Shown piece after piece: positions 22,346-34,500 of a stretch of DNA of 64,000 bases. A program made the position numbers and the translations under genes. The stretch comes from Dicaeum eximium (taxonomy: Eukaryota; Chordata; Aves; Passeriformes; Dicaeidae). A model generated the notes under the pieces. It worked only from the letters and a program-made list of their open reading frames with translations, searched no databases and was not told where the DNA came from. The stretch lies in contig VWZP01005658.1 in NCBI GenBank assembly GCA_013396995.1, positions 1-64,000 of the forward strand, in the 5' to 3' direction. How positions within the stretch are numbered: position 1 is the stretch's first letter; the number at the start of each line of letters is the position of its first letter.

Positions 22346-25300
22346 AGGAACTCATGTGGGACCTTCTGCAGGGTCCTTGCACTACAGCCTGTTCCTCCCA
22401 TGCTGAAACACAGTCCAGCAGCACAGGTGCCAAATAAACAAGTCTCTTTTGCAGTGATAATGTGCATAGGTGAGCATGACTAAGACATTATAGCAGACCC
22501 ATCCTTTCAGCATTTCCCCTTTGGCAGGAAGATTTCTCCACTGGCCATATCCTTTGAGCCTGTAGCCATGGGACATCACAGAAATGTATAAAGGGGCCAG
22601 AGTCTGATGTAATTTAGGGACCCATTTTAAAGGATGAAGAGATAAAAACTCATTAAAATCAGCACTGCTTAGTTACTTTTGCATGGTGACAAGAGCCTCC
22701 CAACCAAGTAAATATGGATTTTGAGAAGAGCCATCCCCTAATGTTGCTGAGAGGGTCCAACAGAGCCCTGGAACACCAAGCCCCAAGACAGGCTGAGTGA
22801 AGAGGCAGCTGCTGTCGGGGGCACACGCCAGGAACTCGGGTGGAAAGCACAGGGGTGGGTGAGTGAGGAGAACAATACTCACTGCAGGGAACTCCTGGCA
22901 CCAGGAGAGCTGGTCTGCATGGTGTGGAGTCCAACTCCAGGGCAGGGCAGTAAGGAGCTGCTCACAGCTGCTCTCTGCTGCCTGTTCACTGCCAGCAGTG
23001 GGTGCCTGGCTTTTCCAAAGGGCATCTCTGTGCCAGGGAGGGGACAGGGGACAGTGGAGTTAGAGAGGACACACACCCACTGCTCTCACCACAAACATCT
23101 TCCTTCAGTTAACAGCGACACAGAGGTTTCCACAGAGACCCTCAATGTTTTATTTTCTAATCTGCTTTTCCAGCCCCACCAGAGGAATCAGAGGATGAGG
23201 CTGGCAGTGGCTCCCATCCACATCCCTGCCTTACCTGATGCTAACCCGCCCTCTCCAGCTGGGATTCTGCCTTGCTCGGGCACGGCTGCAAGTCACCAGC
23301 TCCCTGTCCCCAACCTGCATGGATGCTGGGCTGCTGGCCAGCCCCACCAGCCACCCTCCTCTGGGGAAAACAGCCTCCCTGGGGGGCACAGGGGCAGCCA
23401 CAGCAGGACAGAGGCAGTGCCCAGCTCCTGGAACACCCAGAGGCTGCTGTGGAAGTGGTGGGCACTGCCAGAGCCCAGCCGCTGTCTGCGCTGCGGGCGC
23501 ACACAGACAAACTCTGCTTTCCCAGTCTCATGTCACAAACAGTCAATTAGCTTGGTGGAAGTTAAATAAACAAACAGAGAGGAGATTATAACTGATTAAC
23601 TGAAGGGCAGGAAACATGAGACGCTGGTTTGGTAGAAAGAAAAGCTCTTGTGCTGAGATCTCCAGTAATTAGCAGCAACAAGACCTACAGAAATTTATGA
23701 GGGAAGAAAAAATCCATGAACCCTTCCTGTTTAAATGTTCTCCTTTCACATGTTTTGCTTGGAAGGCTAACTTAAAACACAAACACAGACTGTGTCTCAA
23801 ATATGGAATAGATTCATGTTCTTCAGCAGTCATATACTTGGATTGCAAAGCAAATGCACGTGTATCAATGCAAGTCCTTCTTTCCCCCCCATATTATGTA
23901 TTTTGTTAACAACTGATTGACAGCTCTGTCCCTCCTCCAAGCACTGGAAAGCCATTTGGTTGCTGCTGGCAAATGCTGGAAGCGCTCCTTGGAGCACAGT
24001 TGAAGACTGAAGCCACTGGAGAGCCAAAGGCCTTTGCCAAGACTGACCAGTGAGATTCAGTAATACTTTAGCAATTCCAACTCAGCGATGGCCTACATGA
24101 CCTGTTCAGCAGTCTGCAGTGGAGCTGCTGTAGATTATGCAGAAGCCTACCTGCTTTCATTGTCCTGGCTCAGAAGTGTCCTGCACCTGGCTCCTGGAGC
24201 AGCAGAGTCTCCCCAAGTCATGTAATGAAATCCCCAGGCAGAGCTGAAACCTTGACCTACATTTCAATGGCACTCCAAGCTGTATTTATGCACCTTCAGC
24301 ATGGCTGTGTTTACTCCCTTAAATTGAAGATAAACTGAAAATTAAAGAGAGCCCTGCAGATTCATGTCTGCTTTCCTGTCCTGGCTTTGCCTTTCTTTGT
24401 TGGATAACTCAGAATACAGCTTGAATCAAAACTGAGACTTGCTCAAATTGATTGCAAACCTTAGCATGCACTTGGAAAAGCAGCATGAGCAGGCCAGCAG
24501 TAATTTCATTGGGAAGGAGGATGGCAGGTCTGGTCCTGACTGAATGCATGGAGCTCATTAGCATGGAGTTATTATTCTGCATTATGGTGTGTCCCTGGTG
24601 CAATTACAGCTCCAGGATGGAGCTCTCTGCACGTGGCTAAGGATGGTGATTACAGTTGAATACAAAGGTGAAGCAAAGAAGTACTATTCTATTTACTTGA
24701 CAGTAAATTGCAAAAATCTCAAGGCAAATCTGTGTATCAATGTGAAGTAACATAAAGAAGCAGAGCAATGTGGCCCAATAGCTCTGGAGAGCCCATCAGC
24801 ATCACCCCCAACACTGCTGGGGTGCCCTGCTCCCTTTCCAATAGAGGGTAGCACTTGGGTATTTGGGCCTGACTTCCAGAAACCATCAGCATCAGTCAGA
24901 CATTTCCTGATCAGGCATCAGTGGCAGCAGGATAAGGCCACTGCAGAGGATTCTGAACAACCTTCAAATACAGGGCAGCCCTTCTTCCCCTTCCAAAACC
25001 AAACAAGCACGGATTTGGGGAAGAACCCAAAGCCTGACCTCCTTCCACTGCACCATGTGTTGCTGTGCAGGAGCTGGGGAGGTTGTTACCACCCAGTAAT
25101 ATCTTGTGGGAAATGAGCAGAGGAGGGGGTCTTGTATTTCCTTTGCTAATTTGCCACTTTTGCAAGTGTGGAGCCCTTTTTCCAGGCTACAGTCACAGAC
25201 ACAGGAAGAGCTGTGATCTTGTAGTTGCTTAAAAACCTGCCTATGGACAAGCTGGAGGTCCCTGGCTGGGGCCACTCCAGGGTAGAGTGAGAGTGGGTAT

Positions 25301-28300
25301 CAATGCTCTTTGGAGCCTGCTGAAGGCTTGTTCACATTAAAAAGCAAATGAGTGGGTGTATATTAAATATACACAATTAAAGTGGTGTATATTTATATTT
25401 CTGTCTAAAAAGAGCTCTCCCACAATCCCACTCCACTTATTCCAGCAGAGCACTGAACTGCCATTAATTTACAGTTCTCACCAGAAGAGAGAAGAAATTA
25501 GAACACCTGACTTCTTTAAAGAAATATTTTCTATTTTAGTGCCCAACACTGCACTTCCTTCACAGCCCAGGCAAAATGTATCAGTAAAGGTTGACAGTAC
25601 CTGCAACAGTAAAAATACGTTTTGAGAAATCTCTGTCAGTTTTTTGGATATTTTTGGAGCTGTGAAAGGCCACCCTGTCCCCCCCAGAGCTCTTCCTGCT
25701 GTGGGAAATGCTGTGAGTCTTTGATGGAGCAACCTCCTCCTGGGCATGGAACTCCACACCCAGGATCATGTCCACCAGTCAGGCTGACAGCTGGCCAAGA
25801 GGAGCAAAGCTTTGCCCAGGAAGGGACATCAGCTTCCCTTTCAGCTGTTCCCAGAGGAAATGTTTGGACAGTGGTCCCCATGATGAGGGGGGTATTACCT
25901 TCCTGCTGCTCTGCAGAGGCTTGTGAGAGCCAGGCACTGCCTGGCACTGCACTGCCTGCAGCAGCTGGGGCCATTTCTACTCTGGCCCTTTTCCCCACAG
26001 ACACATCCATGAAAGTTCCTCTGCTCCAAGCCCATTGCTGGCCCTGCCTGTGCAGCCCAAACACTGCCCTGCTGTTTTCAGTCGGGGCTGTCAAAACCTT
26101 TTTGCAGGATGAAGTCCCTGTCTCTGAAGCACTTGCATCAGTAGCCTCTTCTGTTCATTGTTCATCTCCAAAACACGACTGCAAAATGCTACATTGGTTA
26201 AATGACAAAATCTATTTTTTCCCAGCTCCCCTGATGGCACTCTCATGTTCTGCTGTGCTGGCCATGACCATGTGCACTACAGTGCCCAGTGGGTCTCCCC
26301 ATTTGGCCTTACCTGCTCTAGTGTGACTTGCTGTTGGGTGTGTCACCCACCCTGTCCCACTTCCTCAGCTCCAGTTTGTTCCTCTGCTCCTCCATATGGC
26401 TCAAACGAGGGCTCTGATGCTGATTAAAAATAACTTTAAAATGTATCTGGTTGAATTTACATCTTCAAAGGTCTCTGAGAAATGTTAATCTGAATTTTGG
26501 AAAAAAAATCTAAAAGCATATATTTGAAACAGCTCCTGTTTCAGCATATGTGGTAAAAGGTGAGGGAGCTGGGGACTGCTGTGGCTGCCTTGGCAGAGTG
26601 AGTGCACTGGGGGCTTGCAGTTCCTATTGCTTACCTGCCTTTTGTGAGTGTGCCTGGGAGATTGGTGACCAATACCAATACAGATTGATACAGTCAAAAA
26701 TATTTGGTTGCTTAAATCTGTAGCTTTTAGAACACATGGTTGCTGTAGGACCCCACTGCCTCAGAAAAGCAGGATACAGAGAAGAAAAGGCTGGTGCTGC
26801 CCATGTGCTCCCATCAAACATACACAGTGCCTTTATTTTGGAATGGCACTGGAGGACCATGAGACCACTGACAGACCGTAATGAGGTGAAACTGCTGACC
26901 AGGGTGTAGCTGTATTTAATGACAGCTCCAGCACCTGCACAGTGTGCTCAGGGAGTGTGTGCAGTGCTCTGACAGCCTTCTCACACTCCATGGCCTCTCC
27001 CAGGGTGAGACCCCTGTGCCAGGAGCCTTCCCTCACCAGGAGCCACTGCTGGCCCCTGTGGCTGGTCCCCCATCCTGGCAGGGCTGCCCTCCCTCACCAG
27101 CCCTGCCAAATCCACTGCTGGGGGACTCAGCCTTCCAATTAGAGCTGCCTGAGAAATGCAATATGAATGAACAACAAAGCACCAGCCAGCAGCACTTGCA
27201 GATGCCCTAAAGGTGATACGGGTTCTTTTATGCGCTCCTAAATGAGATTCACGGGAATTCATCTGGCAATGCCAATGCTGCAGGCTCAGGAGCACTACAT
27301 CATCCTTTATGGGCACATTAACAGGGGTTTCAGTCTCTGTCACATTTAGTATCGGCAATTATTTCACACACAGCTGTAGATCAGCTCCCTTTTGATCACA
27401 ATCTGCCACCCCTTCCTACCATTCAAATTTATAGCAACATTAATAGTTCAAAAGTAATAGTGTTTACTGTGTACTAGGTTTCAATAAATTAGGGGGAGGC
27501 AACAGTCCCTAAACAAAGACTCCAGAAAGGACCAAAGATGAACTGAATGTAAGCTTTTTCACCCCGATTAACACATCCTTGTCTATTGGCAGAAAGTTTC
27601 CACTGCAGCTGTGAGAAAATAATTCCATGGATTATGTCATATCAATTCAAAGCGAAATTCAAAGCCAAAGAGAAAACAGAAAAGTATTCCCTGTGTTCTT
27701 ACAGAAAATATCACTGCTTCAATTAGGTGCTACAGATGCTTGGAGTAAACATATTTTCCACTGGTTTTCTTAGAACCATACCCACTTAAATCTCCAATAT
27801 TCTTCTGCATGTTCATTTCTCATCCCAGTTTAATACCACGCCTCTGGGTGTTAGTGGTTAAGGGGATACTGCCAAGCAATGAAAGCCAAGGAAAGCTGGG
27901 ATAAGAAGGGAAAATATGGCCTTTATATAGTAAATAAACTTTTCAGCCTTAATGTAATGGCTGCTGTCAGCATAACTCGAGGGGAAAAAAATAACCCAGT
28001 GCTAGTTGTACTTTTCAGTTCTTGGACCATGTGAATGCCCAGTTCTCCAGTTTTGAATCTGCTCCCAATCCAATGGAAATAATGCACACAACTGAGCATT
28101 CAAGGCTCTAATAAATCTCATCTTTGTGCAGAACCCCTGGGATTCAGAACAAAACCAAAACTAGATAAGACTTCTCAATATTCCAGTAAATACCATCCCT
28201 CCAGTAAAATCTCAAGTTCTAGGAAATCCATACATCCTTTTGATGTAACAAGCATGGAGCAAAAAGGTTGGAATTGAAACACTGTAATTAGTACACGTGA

Positions 28301-28762
28301 ACTGCAAATGAATACGTGTCATGCATATATGGATCTCTTCAAAATGATAACCACAGTCTGCAGCCTTGGTGCACCCAAAATATGAATGCTCTGGAAGATA
28401 CAAACCTCCTCTGCCACCAAAGTCCTTCCCAGAAAATTTTCACCCCAAGTTACTACCGTGTGTATCCTTCCCTTGCAAAAGCGTGGGCAGAGGAGAAGAG
28501 GGGAAGAAATCACTGGGTTTATAGGTGTTAAACTGCAGCTTACTTCAGAGCTAAAACATCCTGGCAGATGGTACCCAGCATCTGGGAGAATGCAAATGCC
28601 CAGATATATAATTTGTTTTCTTTGTTCCTCTTTACTGGGACTCTATTTGGTTACAGTGTATTGTGGTAAGATCTATTTCCTATGCTTGTCTCTTAAATTT
28701 AAATCTCGAAGCAACGTTTACAAACATTACAACCTATCAGTTATTGCTGTAGTGCAGTATCA
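22346..28762. other. Largely non-coding stretch with scattered constrained-looking segments
   Basis: GC-richer DNA at 22,800-23,570 and 25,640-26,430 carries overlapping frames up to 236 codons on opposite strands, none with recognised features. Segments 24,450-24,610, 27,215-27,360 and 27,580-27,700 look conserved by texture (TAAT-core, ATTAGCAT and CCAAT-type words). A strong minus-strand donor CATCAG|GTAAGG sits at 23,230-23,236 with only a modest acceptor partner near 23,315. Confidence 0.35.
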
Positions 28763-28782
28763 CTGATCTGAATTCAGATCAG
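28763..28782. repeat. Perfect 20-bp palindrome
   Basis: CTGATCTGAATTCAGATCAG equals its own reverse complement. It has no spacer and lies about 80 bp before the candidate exon at 28,865. Confidence 0.97.
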
Positions 28783-28864
28783 CCACAGTGTGCATAAATA
28801 TGTCACATAAAAATACATCTAACAACACTTTCCCAAACAAACATCTAAGAAATTTTTTTTAAAG

Positions 28865-28944
28865 AGATGGCTGAGGAAGAAGAAAAAACAGATTACATTA
28901 GCATACCTCATGAAAACAAATGGTTTGACCTTGTAGGAATAAAG
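28865..28944 (+). other. Candidate 80-nt exon with a start codon (plus), ambiguous strand
   Basis: On the plus strand a T-run ending AAAG (28,864) precedes 80 nt that end in ATAAAG|GTAGGA. ATG at 28,867 has a good context (G at -3, G at +4), and 26 codons run in frame to the donor: MAEEEEKTDYISIPHENKWF then DLVGIK, phase 0. It could be a first coding exon after a non-coding one. Against this, the GAGGAAGAAGAAAAAACAG tract that encodes EEEEK is, on the minus strand, a textbook pyrimidine tract ending in CTCAG, with a branch-like GCTAATG upstream. It may therefore be a minus-strand 3' splice site. No known protein is recognised. Confidence 0.33.
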
Positions 28945-30890
28945 GTAGGAACAGCTCCATTAGTCAAGTAAAACCCCCTAAAATTACAAAGGTTGGCTGT
29001 TTGGGGGCAAGAACCATCTCTCTTTATTCCTCCCTGACAGCAGCAGGCACAGCAGGCAGCACCAGCCATGGGGGTCTCTCCTCAGCCCTGCACTAACCCT
29101 GTGCCACTCCTGCCTTGCCCTCTCCTGTAATTAGCTCTGTGTTCTGTGTCAGTGGGAAAATCTGGGTTTACCCACTCTGACTGCTGCTGCAGCTCCCCAA
29201 ACCCCCAGACATGCCATGCAGATTTTGCTTTTCATCACTGGTGCTGGAAAACCACAGGACCTCTTTGTTTAGGAGAGCAGATCGAGGCTGCTCCCAGCTG
29301 AAATACTGCAGAAGAAAACAGCACTCAGAAGGAGGGCAGCTTCTCCCCAGCCCCAGCACCATGCTGAGAACCTTCTGTGCCAACCTTCCCGGGGCTGAGG
29401 GGAGGGAGCAGCTCTGTTTTGCTTGCTAAATTAGCAGCTAGGGTATCAAGGGCTATCTGCAACAGCTGTACACCTGAAAAACCTAGAAAATATTTCCACT
29501 AGAGGCCTGGGAATAAGAGACCTGGAGACATGCCTTTTAAAGGTTGGATCTCTCCTCAGCATTGCTCACTTCTTCTGCCATAAACATGAGTTAGAGCAGA
29601 CAGGCAACAGGAGGATGCTGGTAAACACAACCTGCTGCAAAACCTGCAGACAATCCAGCTGTTACCAGAAATGTAGTTGGAATGGGAATACTTTCTTCAA
29701 ACCAAGTAAAATCTAATCTTTACTGTTTGTTTCTGCAGCCCAATCCCCTCTGTAGTGCATTAGCTCCAAACCCTTCCCTCCCTCCCTGCTACATCCATCT
29801 CCTGAGGTTTCTGTGGAGAAGCAGCATCACTCCTGTGCCCAGGCTGCTCCTCACAGAGAGATTTCAGGTTTCTTTGGTGTAGCTGAAGGCCCTTCCTGCC
29901 CTTCTCCTGCCTGGCTGCTGGGCTGGCTCAGCTGCCTCACCCCTGCTCTGGCCAGTCTGCACCTACAGCTTTCAGATTTGGATGGCAAGTGCCAGTCACA
30001 CAGACAGATTAATGACAATCAGGGCTCTTACCCATTCCAAAGCATTTGGAAATCAAGTTGCTGCACTAATTCTAATTCTCTATCTAATTCTCAGCCCCTC
30101 AGTTACTGACTACGTGATTTCCTTATTGCTGCCCTTGTGTTATTGGTAGTAGCTGTAGATTTCCTTCTGCCCCCTCACAACGGGGTGGTTCTCTTCTCCC
30201 CACAGTGGCATCTGTCCTGCCTGTTGTCAGCTCCAACACTTTGCAGGGATGCCCAGCACCAGGTCCAGGTGACCCCCAGCCAGTCTGGTGGAGGAATCTG
30301 CAGCCCCCCAGGTGCTCCCTTGGGGCTGTCTCGGGGCTATGGCTGCTCCTAAGGATGTCACGAGCTGCAATAAGCTAAAAGAGGTTTTTTACACTCCATA
30401 CCCACAATGGGACATTACTCTCCAGCGAGGGCAGGTGTTGTCCAGAAATTTTCCCTTATCTCTGGCCAAGTAAATAGTTGCATGCATGGAAAAGAGAGAA
30501 GAGAGCAACTCCCTTTTGCAAATGTTAGCGTGGTTTGCAAGACATTCATAGGCTGATGAGATAAAATGAGAGTGTGCTTTTAATAGCAAAAATATGTTTT
30601 CTTTGGCCTAAATGCAACCCAGGGTTTTCCAGTGCTCAAACTTAAGCTAAAGAGATATTAATTATTTAACAGGCACAAAAAGAGACCTGAGGAAATTATT
30701 CCTTCTTCCTCCTATTCAGTGTAAGGGTAGAGCCAACCCTGGGTCTGGGATCACAGAAGGATTTTTCATCTGTTCTGAAAACATGAGTTTTAATTTTCCC
30801 TTCATTTCCTTCCTGCTAATGACCTCCTTGGTGCACTAAGCCTTGGAGTTTATCCATGTTCTCTTACCAGGAGCACAAATAATACTACTG
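28945..30890. other. Non-coding stretch, no gene seen
   Basis: Short frames only, up to 98 codons (29,813-30,109, plus), without features. No repeats beyond short A/T runs. Confidence 0.45.
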
Positions 30891-30956
30891 AATACATATG
30901 TGTATTCATATATATGAATATGAATGTATATGAATATATGAATACATATATGTATT
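30891..30956. repeat. AT-rich inverted repeat, 22-bp arms
   Basis: The left arm 30,891-30,912 and right arm 30,935-30,956 pair in 21 of 22 positions around a 22-nt loop that is itself made of TATGAA-type units. It is likely derived from a TATG/AATA microsatellite but forms a clear stem. Confidence 0.88.
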
Positions 30957-31237
30957 GCTCTGCAAGGTGGGAACACTCTGCAGAGGAGAAGTCAGAGCTG
31001 TGCTGCTGTCCTTAGCCAACACATTGAACTGCTCTGTTTCCCAAACCCATGTGTTTTCTCCTCATTTAAAATCACAGTGCTTCCTTTGAGGCAGAAGAAC
31101 AACAATCTGCCCAGGCCATTGCTGTTGCAACCCTTGGGAAATATTTTGGCTGTCTCTAAGGCCACTTTGTAGCTGTGCAATTAAGCCTGACTTACAACAC
31201 CTTAAGGTGGGCCAGGGGTGATGGTTCAAGGATCCTT

Positions 31238-31261
31238 GGGTTTTCCCATTTGGGAAAACCC
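31238..31261. repeat. Perfect 10-bp hairpin with κB-like arms
   Basis: GGGTTTTCCC, a 4-nt ATTT loop, then GGGAAAACCC. Each arm resembles an NF-κB-type site (GGGNNNNYCC). Binding is inference only. Confidence 0.88.
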
Positions 31262-31415
31262 CTTTGGCTTTGTCCTAAGGCAGAACATGAAAGGTGATGG
31301 TTTTGCAACCTCCCTTGAAGGGTGGGGACTCAGAACTTAATTCTGGCTTAAACTTTCCTTGTGGAGCATCAGCCACATGTACCTGCTGGGAGGAGCAGCT
31401 GCAGGATTGGCACAG

Positions 31416-31518
31416 CACCTGCCCAGTGCCAGGGAGGCACTCACAGGACACTGCCCAGTGCCAGGGAGGCACTCACAGGACACTGCCCAGTGCCAGGGAG
31501 GCACTCACAGGACACTGC
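31416..31518. repeat. 32-bp minisatellite, about three copies
   Basis: Copies begin at 31,416 (33 bp, one extra base), 31,449 and 31,481 and are otherwise identical over CCCAGTGCCAGGGAGGCACT and flanks; a 6-bp partial copy follows. The near-identity suggests recent expansion. Plus-strand frames running through it encode a repeated short peptide by chance. Confidence 0.96.
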
Positions 31519-34500
31519 TGAGCTGCTGGCCCAGAGCCACTGTTGTAAAAGCAGACAAGTATCAGTATTTCATCAGCATTTCCCAGAGGAAATGTCTCCT
31601 CCTGATTTCCTTGATAGAGAATTGAATTCCCCTGCTCCTCCAAATCAAGTGCTGGATTTTTCTTTCTTTAAAAATGAAAAAGAAAAAAAAAAAAACCCAC
31701 TATGTTTTACTAAAACCGCATACTTGTCTCAGGAAATAGTGAGGGATAGTGAGGGCAACCTCCCAGCCAGTTCAATATCCCATTCAATATTCCAGCTCAA
31801 TATTCTGCCACCAAGAGACACAGGCTTTCCAGTCAGGAGGTGTCTTTCCAGCCTGGTACACCACACCACGCTGCCTTACTGTCATCAGAGCCTCAGCTGG
31901 GAAAAAGCATGGCAAACCTGTTACATAAGCACATGGGTATTTTGCTATACCAAGGAAGAACATGAAAGGTACAGAAGTTTCTCAGAATTTGTATGAAAAC
32001 CTGGGGAATAAAAATAAAAAACAAACAAACAAAAAAAACCCACCAAAACAACAAAATTCTGAGTTTTGCTTCTTTACTCAGTTTGCTCACAAGAGACCAG
32101 ATGTTTTCAGGCTGCTAGATAGAGAACTCAATGGCAAGTTCAGTGTCAGCTGTGAGTCTGAAGTACAGCATGAGGATGTAAGTGCTGTGGACAAGATCAC
32201 CTCATATTTCTAGATCAGGTGATGACCTGAAGTCAAATACCTGCCACGGGTAAAAGCAGAACTTTTGGAAGAATGGATGGCTAAAGCAGAGGGATATGGT
32301 GCTTATTCAGACTGTCCTTTTAATAAACTAACAGACTTGTAAGAAAGATCTAATTAAAAGGCTCTGTACACAACAGCAGTTGAGGAAAAAACTTGAACGG
32401 GAAAAATTTTTGGGAAAGAACTTTTGCTTGTGAGTTGGAAAAACCTTGACTGTTTGACAGGTATGATGATGATTTCCAGAGATCAGTGATAGATGCTGAA
32501 TCATGGACATTTTGGCCAAAAAATGTGTTCTTACCAACAACTCTTCTGGGAAGCCAGGGCCTTTATACATCTCTAAACCCGTTGTGTTCTGCTACAGATA
32601 TTGTCCTGCCAAGTGCTTAGACAGGTAATTGCCAAACACAATATGCACTTTGAAAAAAGGTGATTTTAGAAGAAGTAACAAGGGAGAACCTAGTGAGTAT
32701 CTCCTTTGGAGCATATGGCACCAATGCCATAAAGCCTGGAAGCTGATCTTTGCCCTGAGAGCAGGAGTTTTGATTTATTAAGGCACAACAGCAGAAAGCA
32801 AGAGCCTCACAGACATGTACTCCCAGGAGTGATGTGTGGTGAAACCTGTGCTAGCCCAAGCACAGCACATGGAGCCTGCTGAGCCAGACTCTCTAGGACA
32901 TTTCCCTGACCTGTGACTAAAAGCTGAACATGCAGAACATCAGTTTTGCAATATGTTAGCTGTACTTATTAAATAACTTTCCGTAACACATACAGATACC
33001 ATCTTCTGTCATGGCCTAACAAGCACTTTAAACAACAGTTTCCTCAAAAATCAAACAAAAATTTATATCAAGCTGAGAGATGATGACAGACTTCTGTTGA
33101 ATTAAGCAATTTCTCTCAGCATTTTTGTGGGTTTTACTAAACTGAGAGATTACAAGCAGAAAGGAAAGAACCACCCCCAGATTTTCCATTTTAAAAAAAT
33201 AGTGAGGAAGCATACTGAAAAAACTATAGAAGATAAACAACTATTAGACATGATGTACCACAGCCTTGACCTCCCATCAACAACTGTTATTCCCATTCAA
33301 ATCAATTGCTGATATGGTTTTCTTCTCACCCAGCAGCTCCAGATGTTTTTTTCTGAACATTCCTGCTTGCCAAAGGAGAACATTCACAGGGAGCAAAGGA
33401 GAACACAGTAAAAAAAAAAATACCCAGTGAAACTTTTGGCTCTCTGAGCACCAAGAGACCAACCACAACTGCAGCATCTCTGCAAGAGCTCCTCAGTGCC
33501 AAGGCTGGCCCAGGCCAATCTCCTGGGAGGGCACAGCAGCTCCACACCACTGCCTGTCCTACAACCACACTTGGGATAAGCTGGGCAGGTCCTGGCCCAT
33601 CACTCACCCTCTGAGAGGAACAGAAGCAGGACAAGCACCACAGATAAGCAGGATGCTTCTCCAGAGCAATTCAGGGAAGTTGCAATGAGTCACTCCTAGT
33701 CACAGAGGGAAAAAAAAAAAACCCCACAGAGAGGTATTAACAAGTCAGATGGATTGATTGCACCATCTTCATACTGGGAATCTCAGATGAGAGCACCTGA
33801 CCTGCTGCTTCAGGAGCACTGTACAGCCCTCCAGGCAGCAGAGTTGGTCATTTTGAATGCACAGCATGTATGATTGATAGGAGAATAAACTTAATCCATG
33901 CTGGGTGCTGCTGTTAAAGCAGCCAGGATAAAGTGTAGTCATCTGACACAGAAAACCACATTGTAAAATTAGAGATGAAGCCTGCCAGGATGGATTTAGC
34001 TGTATTTATGAAGTGCCCATCAGTGATGTGGGTACTGTCCAAAACAATTAAACAATGTACTTGATTGCTAGAGGAAGGACCAAAGAGCAGCTGCAGTTCA
34101 CAGAGGAGCTTGTGCCTTTTCACACAGACTCCAGCTCAGGTGTCCATGGAATGCACACCCTGTACAGAGGCTGGAACTTCCCAGGTGCTTTTCTAACTCG
34201 TGCTATTGTCTCTTTTGGGGCATAAAAATGATGGGCATAAACCAGAAGTCCCACTGCTGATGTGACCTGGAAATCCTCACAAGGTCTGTAGCTCTGACAC
34301 AACCCTCATGCTCCAGGAGCCCTCACTGCCTCTGCCCAGGGGGGAAATTCTGCCCCAAGCCTGGACAGCCCATTCCCCCCAGCCACCCCCCTGCTTGTTG
34401 CCAGACATTAGCAGTAGAGAGGTTAGGGCACTTCTTAGCTTTCCTGTCACCTTTACTTGGTGACACAAGCCCGTGGATGTCTTTAATATTTCAGGCAGGA

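Noticed and set aside
22859..23569. 236-codon open frame on the plus strand
   Set aside because: GC-rich DNA with several overlapping frames on both strands, no domain, no consistent splice context and irregular composition. Chance openness is the simpler reading.
25622..26326. 234-codon plus frame overlapping a 152-codon minus frame
   Set aside because: Mutually overlapping frames without recognised features; not supported as coding.
26290..26330. Minus-strand donor AGAGCAG|GTAAGG
   Set aside because: Strong donor but no acceptor with a pyrimidine tract within a plausible exon length.
32463..32505. C/D-box snoRNA-like words (TGATGATG … CTGA)
   Set aside because: Spacing is too short and no terminal stem is present.
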